Assembly: GCA_021779235.1 (NCBI GenBank)
Contig: JAJYBA010000035.1
Span: 1-11,847 of the forward strand
DNA: 11,847 bases
Direction of reading: 5' to 3'
Source of the DNA: Bacillota bacterium
GTDB lineage: Bacteria > Bacillota > Clostridia > Clostridiales > Clostridiaceae
Part shown: piece after piece, positions 6,469-11,847 of the stretch
Layout: each line of letters starts with the position of its first letter
Numbering within the stretch: the stretch's first letter is position 1
The notes under the pieces: generated by a model
Told to the model about the DNA's origin: nothing
Database searches by the model: none
What the model saw: the letters and a program-made list of their open reading frames with translations, nothing else
Translations under genes and position numbers: made by a program

Positions 6469-6511
6469 TTGTTTATCTTTATCTAAGTATTTTTATGAAA
6501 TTATAAACATG

Positions 6512-6541
6512 GGTCATGGACTATTAGTCCATGACCTTTTT
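6512..6541 (+). terminator. Intrinsic terminator T1 after murC and the 41-codon ORF
   Basis: GGTCATGGACT (6512-6522), loop ATT, and AGTCCATGACC (6526-6536) form a perfect 11-bp stem followed by five T. It lies 44 bases after the 41-codon ORF. The segment GGACTATTA (6518-6526) can instead pair with TGATAGTCC (6432-6440) inside that ORF, nine pairs including one G-U, which would break the terminator. Confidence 0.92.
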
Positions 6542-6547
6542 ATATGA

Positions 6548-6598
6548 ATTAATTTCTTATGTGCGCATATTGCTGTAGCATAAGATTAATCATTTTTT
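6548..6598 (+). terminator. Second hairpin T2 with trailing T run
   Basis: ATTAATTTCTTATG (6548-6561) pairs with CATAAGATTAAT (6579-6590), 12 pairs with a two-base bulge, around a 17-base loop that contains the palindrome TGCGCA. After CA comes a run of six T (6593-6598). The stem is AT-rich and the T run is two bases displaced, so termination would be weaker than at T1 or T3. It could be part of a structured RNA instead. Confidence 0.45.
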
Positions 6599-6625
6599 AA
6601 GCCATGGATATTTCCATGGCTTTTT
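6599..6625 (+). terminator. Intrinsic terminator T3
   Basis: AAGCCATGGA (6599-6608), loop TATT, and TCCATGGCTT (6613-6622) form a 10-bp stem running into TTTTT (6621-6625). Its CATGGA/TCCATG core is the same as in T1, so arms of T1 and T3 can cross-pair. No good promoter lies between T3 and the next ORF at 6702. Confidence 0.85.
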
Positions 6626-6701
6626 CTGAGCAGATGATTATTAATAAATCACAATAGTGGTTAATTATATAAAATCAAAATAAATTAAGGGAGGAATTAT
6701 A

Positions 6702-6881
6702 ATGCACAGTTTTGAAAGTTTAACAAAATCTAAATTTAGGTTAGGAGGGATATTTATGAAACGTAGTTTTTTTAAGACCAAAAACACTCAATATACTTAT
6801 TGGGCAAAACCTTTATTCTTAAACACATTTAAATGCACTAGCGAACTTGACTATTTTCTTATATTAAATAAACACATATAA
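6702..6881 (+). CDS. Small peptide gene 1 of a paralogous pair, 59 codons
   Basis: The ATG has GGGAGG seven bases upstream. The peptide runs from MHSFESL to YFLILNKHI and is the same length as the next gene's product. The two align without gaps with 23 of 59 identities, including LG at 14-15, FFK at 23-25, K27, Y33, KPL at 36-38, L40, L49 and YFLILNKHI at 51-59. The block is basic (many Lys) and hydrophobic at the end, with no signal peptide or transmembrane helix. A second AGGAGG and an in-frame ATG (6756, codon 19) could give a 41-residue form, but alignment of the N-termini favours the upstream start. No known family is recognised. Likely roles are a regulatory leader for the exporter downstream, or a small exported or toxic peptide. 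Confidence 0.7.
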   Translation: MHSFESLTKSKFRLGGIFMKRSFFKTKNTQYTYWAKPLFLNTFKCTSELDYFLILNKHI

Positions 6882-6927
6882 GCTATACATTAACAACTAA
6901 TAAAAATTTGAAAGCGAGGAAATTAAA

Positions 6928-7107
6928 ATGAATAAATCTACAAATTTAAAAAACTACAATATGACTTTAGGAGCATTTACTTTGGGGGTTGCATTCTTTA
7001 AAAACAAAGATCTTCTTAGTCGTTACCGGAGAAAGCCATTGTATTTATCCAATAATACCCTTAACAATGACTTACAGTATTTCTTAATATTAAATAAACA
7101 CATCTAG
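6928..7107 (+). CDS. Small peptide gene 2 of a paralogous pair, 59 codons
   Basis: GAGGA lies seven bases before the ATG. The peptide starts MNKSTNLKNY, has a short hydrophobic stretch TLGAFTLGVAFF (13-24) followed by KNK, an RYRRKPLYL segment (32-40), and ends YFLILNKHI. It is collinear with the preceding 59-codon gene. In the conserved blocks most nucleotide differences are synonymous (for example F TTT/TTC, L CTT/TTA, P CCT/CCA, final I ATA/ATC, stop TAA/TAG), a pattern expected for selection on the peptide. It lies 46 bases after gene 1 and 137 bases before the first exporter gene, with two inverted repeats in that gap. Product function is unknown. Confidence 0.72.
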   Translation: MNKSTNLKNYNMTLGAFTLGVAFFKNKDLLSRYRRKPLYLSNNTLNNDLQYFLILNKHI

Positions 7108-7159
7108 TCTTTTAATATTAGGCACCTTTTAAAAAATAGTACGCCAAGATGCCTAATAT
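7085..7159 (+). promoter_or_regulatory. Mutually exclusive pairings at the end of peptide gene 2
   Basis: TAATATTAAA (7085-7094, inside the last codons) is perfectly complementary to TTTAATATTA (7111-7120). ATATTAGGCA (7115-7124) is perfectly complementary to TGCCTAATAT (7150-7159). The two 10-bp helices share 7115-7120 and cannot coexist, so a ribosome sitting on the end of the ORF would favour the second. No T run follows either, so any effect would be on translation or RNA stability rather than intrinsic termination. Confidence 0.4.
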
Positions 7160-7171
7160 AAACACATACAA

Positions 7172-7217
7172 ATATTTTCAGGAACAGAAATGAATTGATT
7201 TCTGTTTCTGAAAATAT
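7172..7217 (+). repeat. Long perfect hairpin directly upstream of the exporter ribosome site
   Basis: Positions 7172-7190 and 7199-7217 are 19-base arms that pair completely as RNA (one G-U), with an 8-base loop TGAATTGA. There is no T tract on either strand, so it is not an intrinsic terminator. The AAAGGGGG ribosome site starts ten bases later. As DNA it is a near-perfect dyad typical of a large operator; as RNA it could protect or gate the exporter mRNA. Confidence 0.8.
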
Positions 7218-7244
7218 ATCAACCTTAAAGGGGGCGACATTTTA

Positions 7245-8981
7245 ATGAAACGAATTTTAAAATATGTTACAAAATATAAACTATTTATTATTATACCTGC
7301 TCTTGCAATGTTAATTAGCATCGCACTAGATATGTTTAATCCCTACTTAGTAAAAGTTATGATTGATAAAGTGCTTGGCAATAAAGAGTATAATCTTCTA
7401 ACCTTTGTATTAATGTCACTTGCTGGAATTACGCTTATTAGGTCAATACTTGGCTATATTAGAGAGTATACCTTGGATTGCTTATCCTCCAAAGTAAGCA
7501 TAGATTTAAAAACCGATCTATTTGATCATATTCAAAGTTTACCTTTCAAATATTTTGATAGTATGAATACTGGTGAACTTATGTCAAGAATGGGTTCTGA
7601 TGTGGATAATGTATGGAGATCTATTGCTTTTGGTATAGGCCTTGCTATAGAACAGGGAATTTATTTCATTGTTGCCTCTATACTTATATTCCGCATGAAC
7701 TGGAAACTTGCATTGGTAACTCTTATAACTATGCCTCTTATTGGCTATATAGCAATGAAACTTGAAAGAGAAGTTGGAGAAGCATATGACGAAATAAGTG
7801 ATCATAATGCAGTTTTAAATACAACCGCTCAAGAAAACATTGCTGGAGTAAGGCTTGTAAAAGCTTTTGCTAGAGAAAGACATGAAACATTAAAGTTTTT
7901 AAACCATAACAAAACAAATTATGATCTTAACATGAAACAAACTAAAATATGGAGTAAACACTTCCCTATGATAGAATTTCTATGTAATATATCTGTTCTA
8001 GCCGTAGTATGCGTTGGTGGTTTATTAGTAATTGGTAAGAATCTGTCTATTGGCGAATTAGTAGCTTTTAGCCAATATGTATGGATGTTAATTTGGCCAA
8101 TGAGAATGATAGGTTGGCTTACAAATATCATAACTCAAGCTAATACTTCCGCTAAAAAAATCTTTGATATTATGGACGTAGAGCCAGAAATTAAAGATAA
8201 GGAGGACGCAATAAGGATGCCTGTAATTAAAGGTGCTATAAGATTTGAAAATGTATCTTTTAAATACAATGAAAATTATATATTAGAGAATATAAATTTA
8301 GATATACCTGCTGGGAGCACTGTTGCAATTATGGGTACAACAGGTTCTGGTAAAAGCTCCCTTATAAATCTTATAGGTAGATATTATGACATCACAAAAG
8401 GCTCAATTACTGTAGATGGTAACGATGTTCGTGATATATGCATACATGATCTACGATGCAAAATGTCTGTAGTTGCTCAAGACACTTTCTTATTTTCTGA
8501 GAGCATTGAAGAAAATATACGTTTTGGAAAGCTTGATGCCTCCTTTGAAGAAATACAAAAAGCTTGTAAGGATGCATGTGCAGATGAATTTCTTGACAAT
8601 TTTGCTGAGGGCTATGACACAATTATTGGGGAGCGAGGATTAGGACTTTCAGGAGGTCAAAAACAAAGACTTTCTATTGCAAGAGCTTTGGTAAAGGATT
8701 CTAGTATTTTAATACTTGATGATGCCACTTCCGCACTAGATATGGAAACTGAATACAATCTCCTCAAAAATCTTCACCATAGAGATAAGAAAGCAACCAC
8801 TTTTATAATTGCACATAGAATTTCCGCAGTTAAAAATGCCGATATAATACTCTTCCTTGAGAATGGTCATATTGAAGAAATGGGAAATCATAAGACCCTT
8901 CTTGAAAAGAGAGGAAAATACTATGATGTATACAATCAACAATTTACAGACTTTATGGACCTAGAAGGGGTGGTGGTATAA
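7245..8981 (+). CDS. ABC exporter half-transporter, BmrC-like subunit with degenerate catalytic site
   Basis: The 578-residue protein has an N-terminal six-helix exporter domain (hydrophobic segments near 12-32, 53-72, 128-150, 152-172, 245-265 and 275-300) and a C-terminal ATPase. The ATPase shows Walker A GTTGSGKSS (364-372), Q-loop Gln412, signature LSGGQ (468-472), Walker B ILILD ending at Asp492, and switch His524. The residue after Walker B is Asp493 instead of the catalytic Glu, as in BmrC and other degenerate-site subunits. There is no C39 peptidase domain, so it is not a leader-processing bacteriocin exporter. It would pair with the next gene's product in the cytoplasmic membrane and export drugs or lipids. 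AAAGGGGG lies ten bases before the ATG. The stop overlaps the next start by one base (TAATG). Confidence 0.93.
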   Translation: MKRILKYVTKYKLFIIIPALAMLISIALDMFNPYLVKVMIDKVLGNKEYNLLTFVLMSLAGITLIRSILGYIREYTLDCLSSKVSIDLKTDLFDHIQSLPFKYFDSMNTGELMSRMGSDVDNVWRSIAFGIGLAIEQGIYFIVASILIFRMNWKLALVTLITMPLIGYIAMKLEREVGEAYDEISDHNAVLNTTAQENIAGVRLVKAFARERHETLKFLNHNKTNYDLNMKQTKIWSKHFPMIEFLCNISVLAVVCVGGLLVIGKNLSIGELVAFSQYVWMLIWPMRMIGWLTNIITQANTSAKKIFDIMDVEPEIKDKEDAIRMPVIKGAIRFENVSFKYNENYILENINLDIPAGSTVAIMGTTGSGKSSLINLIGRYYDITKGSITVDGNDVRDICIHDLRCKMSVVAQDTFLFSESIEENIRFGKLDASFEEIQKACKDACADEFLDNFAEGYDTIIGERGLGLSGGQKQRLSIARALVKDSSILILDDATSALDMETEYNLLKNLHHRDKKATTFIIAHRISAVKNADIILFLENGHIEEMGNHKTLLEKRGKYYDVYNQQFTDFMDLEGVVV

Positions 8982-10768
8982 TGCCTAGAAACTCGACAAA
9001 ACAAGATGAACAATTTTCAGAAGCTTCGAAGGGAGAATTAATAATAAGAATATTTAGTTACTTGAAACCTTATAAATTTAAAGTAACTTTAGTTATATTA
9101 CTTATGATTTTAGTAATGCTATGCTCCTTATTAAACCCATATATTTTAAAGCTAGCAATCGACAAATATATAGGAAGTTCTAATATAAAAGGCCTCGCAG
9201 GAATTGCTGGCTTTATGTTGGTTTTAAATATAATGTCACTAATTGCATCTAGAATAAGAGTTAATATGATGGCTTCCGTTACTAACTCTGCCTTATTAAA
9301 CATAAGGCAGGAACTATATACCCATATTCAAAAGCTATCTTTCACATTCTTTGATAATAGACCCGTGGGCAAAATACTTGCAAGAGTTATCGGCGATGTA
9401 AGCTCCCTGCAAGATCTCTTTACTAATAGCGTAACTAGCTTTATACCAGAAATCTTAACTCTTGTATTTGTAACAATTATTATGTTTTCTATGAATTTTA
9501 AATTAGCCCTTATTTCAATTTCATTCCTACCAGTGTTAATTATAGGACTTTCTTCCATAGAAATATTTTCTAGAAAGCGCTGGCAAGTATATAGATCTAA
9601 ACGCTCTAATCTTAATGCCTATACTCATGAAGACTTTTCTGGCATAAGAATCGTTCAATCTTTTGCAACAGAAGGCAAAACCTCAAACACCTTTGTAACC
9701 TATGTTAAAGATATGATGAACTCCTTTATGAAGGCTGTAAGACTAAATGATATGTTTTGGCCAATGGTGGAATTATCCTGGGGGCTAGGAAGCTTACTTG
9801 TATACTGGTATAGCGTTCCTCTTATTAAAGCAAACACCTTAACCATTGGAGAGCTCGTAGCCTTTACCGCCTACATTTCAATGTTTTGGAGACCTATTAT
9901 GAATATCAGTAATTTTTATAATTCCTTAATAACAAATTTTGCTTCTGCAGAAAGAATTTTTGAAATACTAGATATTCAGCCAGATATTTTAAGTATTGAT
10001 GATGCCATAAAGATGCCTAAAATAAAAGGTGATGTTGAATTTAAAAATGTAGTTTTTAGTTACGATAATGATGTTCCAGTACTCAATAATATTAGCTTTA
10101 AAATAAAATCCGGAGAAACCGTAGCTTTAGTAGGACCAACCGGTGCTGGCAAGACTACAATAATAAACTTAATTAGTAGGTTTTACGATTCTGATAGTGG
10201 AGAGGTTTTAATAGATGGTAAAAATGTAACCCATGTTGATATCGAATCCCTTCGAAGTCAAATGGGCATAATGTTGCAAGATACCTTCCTCTTCTCTACT
10301 ACCATTATGGAAAATATTCGTTATGGGAAACTAGATGCCACAGATGAAGAAGTAATAGCAGCTGCTAAAGCTGTTAATGCAGATTCTTTTATCGTGAAAC
10401 TTGAGAATGCTTATGCTACTGAGGTAAATGAAAGAGGCTCTAGACTTTCTGTTGGCCAAAGACAGCTTATATCCTTTGCTAGAGCACTGCTGGCTAATCC
10501 AAGAATATTAATATTAGATGAAGCTACTTCTAATATTGATACCACTACAGAAAAACTTGTGCAAAAAGGAATCAAGAAACTCCTATTTAATAGAACCTCC
10601 TTTGTTATTGCACACAGGCTATCAACTATAAGAGATTGTGACAAAATAATGGTTATAGATGATGGAAGAATTGTAGAGGGTGGAACTCATGAAGAACTTA
10701 TAGACCTGAAAGGATTATATTATGATCTTTATATGTCTCAATATAAATTCTTAAATGAAGGAGCTTAA
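8981..10768 (+). CDS. ABC exporter half-transporter, BmrD-like subunit with intact catalytic Glu
   Basis: The 595-residue protein has a roughly 30-residue cytosolic N-terminal extension, a six-helix exporter domain (segments near 33-55, 70-90, 155-172, 174-195, 262-283 and 288-310) and an ATPase. Motifs are Walker A GPTGAGKTT (385-393), Q-loop Gln433, signature LSVGQ (489-493), Walker B RILILDE with catalytic Glu514, and switch His545. The LSVGQ deviation complements the Asp493 of the partner: together they build the non-hydrolytic site, while this Glu514 with the partner's LSGGQ builds the active site, as in BmrCD, LmrCD and TM287/288. GGGGTGG at 8967-8973 serves as ribosome site inside the preceding gene, indicating coupled translation. 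It is shorter than B. subtilis BmrD (about 673). Substrate is unknown. Confidence 0.93.
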   Translation: MPRNSTKQDEQFSEASKGELIIRIFSYLKPYKFKVTLVILLMILVMLCSLLNPYILKLAIDKYIGSSNIKGLAGIAGFMLVLNIMSLIASRIRVNMMASVTNSALLNIRQELYTHIQKLSFTFFDNRPVGKILARVIGDVSSLQDLFTNSVTSFIPEILTLVFVTIIMFSMNFKLALISISFLPVLIIGLSSIEIFSRKRWQVYRSKRSNLNAYTHEDFSGIRIVQSFATEGKTSNTFVTYVKDMMNSFMKAVRLNDMFWPMVELSWGLGSLLVYWYSVPLIKANTLTIGELVAFTAYISMFWRPIMNISNFYNSLITNFASAERIFEILDIQPDILSIDDAIKMPKIKGDVEFKNVVFSYDNDVPVLNNISFKIKSGETVALVGPTGAGKTTIINLISRFYDSDSGEVLIDGKNVTHVDIESLRSQMGIMLQDTFLFSTTIMENIRYGKLDATDEEVIAAAKAVNADSFIVKLENAYATEVNERGSRLSVGQRQLISFARALLANPRILILDEATSNIDTTTEKLVQKGIKKLLFNRTSFVIAHRLSTIRDCDKIMVIDDGRIVEGGTHEELIDLKGLYYDLYMSQYKFLNEGA

Positions 10769-10775
10769 ACTAGTA

Positions 10776-10816
10776 AAAAAATAAACCTATGTCTTTTAGA
10801 TGTAGGTTTATTTTTT
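10776..10816. terminator. Bidirectional terminator between the exporter operon and the amidohydrolase gene
   Basis: AAAAAATAAACCTA (10776-10789) and TAGGTTTATTTTTT (10803-10816) are perfectly complementary. The stem extends through TGTCT/AGATG with two G-U pairs to a TTT loop. T-rich tails exist on both strands, so it can end the exporter transcript from the left and the amidohydrolase transcript from the right. Confidence 0.88.
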
Positions 10817-10887
10817 ATTTACATACTTCACAACACAAAAACACATTATAATTCCTTACAAAATCCTAAGGTGCTCTGCAATGCTTC

Positions 10888-11607
10888 CTAAATGAAATAC
10901 TTGCCCTGCTGCATCATTTCAATTCTGTCTATTATCTTGTCTTCCAACAATTCAAAGATTCTCTGGCCCTTTTCTTTTGTTGCAAGTGTAGCATCTCCAG
11001 TAAGTGCATCTTGAAAAATAGTTTTTCCTCTATCCTTAAATCTTACAGGCATAACTTGTTTATTAGGATTCTTCATTGCTTTATCCATTTGTACAAATTC
11101 TTCATTGTAATATAAAATTGCTGAGGTTTCATCTTCTCCACCATGGCCCTGACCTTCTGTAATTGTAAGTATGTCTCTAGAGAAGTCTAACCACCAATTT
11201 ATTGTCATAATAGAGGCTCCTAGTGTCACCAACTTTTCAGCTGCTAAACTAAGAGCAGTTATGTTTCCTCCATGTCCATTTAAGAAAATAATATTTTTAA
11301 GCCCATTTTCATAAAAGCTTTTTCCTACATAATACACATACTCCGCCATAACAACAGACGGCATAGTCACTGTGCCTGGATAAATGGACAAATCATCGCT
11401 CTGTCCATAAGGAATCTCTGGAGCAATCCAAATTTTATCACCTATTTTTTTATTTACTTTCTCACAAAATAATCTTGGTGAAAAAATATCTGTTCCTAAT
11501 GGTAAATGATGTCCATGTGCTTCCACCGATCCAATAGGAATAATTATTGTATCAACTTTCTCACTACTTTTTTTAAAATCATCAGAGGTATATTCTATTA
11601 TATACAT
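10888..11607 (-). CDS. Creatininase-family metal-dependent amidohydrolase
   Basis: The 239-residue protein shows the family signatures IPIGSVEAHGHHLPLGTD (23-40, metal ligands expected among Glu29, His31 and Asp40), LNGHGGN (109-115, His112) and GQGHGGEDETS (152-162, acidic ligand expected at Glu158 or Glu160). The fold includes creatinine amidohydrolase, the Fe(II)-dependent formamide hydrolase ArfB, and the mycofactocin peptidase MftE. It is not possible to choose among these substrates from the sequence; creatinine itself is only one possibility. It has no signal peptide and should be cytosolic. AAGGAG lies nine bases before the ATG. No functional partner is adjacent: the left neighbour is an unrelated exporter, and an IS element begins 113 bases upstream. 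I found no strong promoter in that 113-base gap. Confidence 0.88.
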   Translation of the reverse strand: MYIIEYTSDDFKKSSEKVDTIIIPIGSVEAHGHHLPLGTDIFSPRLFCEKVNKKIGDKIWIAPEIPYGQSDDLSIYPGTVTMPSVVMAEYVYYVGKSFYENGLKNIIFLNGHGGNITALSLAAEKLVTLGASIMTINWWLDFSRDILTITEGQGHGGEDETSAILYYNEEFVQMDKAMKNPNKQVMPVRFKDRGKTIFQDALTGDATLATKEKGQRIFELLEDKIIDRIEMMQQGKYFI

Positions 11608-11726
11608 TAATTATCACTCCTTTTTATATATAATAATTCCAATAGAAAGAATCCAAACTTGTTGATAATTCTTTAAGTTTACAACATATATATATTTCCA
11701 TATTAGTTCTTATAATCCTCTGTTGA

Positions 11727-11771
11727 TTTACAATGAATATTGACCCCCTTTTTACACTGAAAATTGACCCC
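11727..11771 (+). repeat. Tandem IS21-type subterminal repeats
   Basis: Two 21-base copies at 11727-11747 and 11751-11771 (24-base period) differ at two positions. Both read TTTACA, any base, TGAA, any base, ATTGACCCC. The layout matches the multiple transposase-binding repeats at IS21-family ends. Confidence 0.85.
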
Positions 11772-11829
11772 TTCACTTTAAAATAATATCCTTTATGTGT
11801 GGCTAAATTGTTATGCATAAGGAGGAAAA

Positions 11830-11847
11830 ATGAAGGTGAAGGACTTG
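11830..11847 (+). CDS. istA: IstA-like transposase, first six codons
   Basis: AAGGAGG (11819-11825) is followed four bases later by ATG and the codons for M-K-V-K-D-L, which run off the window. IS21 IstA proteins commonly begin with a short Lys/Asp-rich stretch of this kind before a helix-turn-helix. The identification rests on the IS21-type end just upstream rather than on six residues. Confidence 0.55.

Larger units (their letters stand above)
11721..11847 (+). mobile_element. Left end of an IS21-family insertion sequence (truncated by window)
   Basis: The element appears to start at TGTTGATTTACAATG. It contains two subterminal repeats with TTGACCCC cores (11727-11747 and 11751-11771), followed by a leader and a transposase-like start. 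IS21 ends start with TG and carry such multiple terminal repeats as transposase-binding sites. The right end, IstB helper gene and target duplication lie outside the window, so completeness is unknown. Confidence 0.72.

Noticed and set aside
6756..6881. Internal AGGAGGG plus ATG as the only start of peptide gene 1
   Set aside because: The upstream start makes both paralogues exactly 59 residues and aligns conserved L7, L14 and G15; the internal start may still be used, but is not needed.
11624..11818. 64-codon minus-strand frame across the IS end
   Set aside because: It crosses the IS boundary and terminal repeats, has no ribosome site and looks non-coding.
1..11847. CRISPR arrays, tRNA and rRNA genes
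   Set aside because: No spaced repeat array, tRNA cloverleaf or rRNA-like sequence was seen on either strand.

Overview
The window is AT-rich chromosomal DNA with the gene content of an endospore-forming Clostridium-like Firmicute. The evidence is spoVG beside a Gram-positive-type PurR, strong GGAGG ribosome sites, short intrinsic terminators, and the order purR-spoVG-glmU-prs running away from a divergent murC. The species cannot be named from the sequence alone.

Layout. Positions 1-42 hold the first codons of a response regulator on the minus strand. Positions 43-531 are non-coding: paired direct repeats next to the regulator, a partly structured stretch resembling the right end of an IS200/IS605 element, and the prs terminator. 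From 532 to 4425 the minus strand carries prs, glmU, spoVG and purR. These appear to form at least two transcription units, because a clear terminator follows spoVG and a good promoter lies in front of glmU. The 423-base divergent region between purR and murC has a candidate PurR autoregulatory operator and several palindromes. murC reads rightward to 6228.

From 6255 to 10816 is the most unusual part. It starts with a promoter overlapped by a perfect inverted repeat. Next come a 41-codon peptide ORF, three consecutive hairpins (two of them classic terminators), and two paralogous 59-codon peptide genes with the same C-terminus. Two more inverted repeats follow, then a pair of overlapping half-ABC exporter genes ending in a bidirectional terminator. 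The exporters form a textbook asymmetric heterodimer of the BmrC/BmrD type: Asp replaces the catalytic Glu in the first subunit, and the second has an LSVGQ signature. In Bacillus subtilis bmrCD is preceded by the leader peptide gene bmrB and controlled by ribosome-mediated attenuation. I infer that the small ORFs and hairpins here are an elaborated, multi-peptide version of such control; secreted or cargo peptides are the main alternative.

From 10888 to 11607 the minus strand encodes a creatininase-family metal-dependent amidohydrolase. From about 11721 the sequence is the left end of an IS21-type insertion sequence, with two subterminal repeats and the first codons of its transposase, inserted about 113 bases upstream of the amidohydrolase gene.

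How the genes work together. purR, prs and glmU all touch PRPP or nucleotide-sugar metabolism; glmU and murC supply the first steps of peptidoglycan synthesis; SpoVG links the cluster to growth phase and sporulation. The exporter block looks like an independent accessory defence module placed between this housekeeping cluster and mobile DNA.
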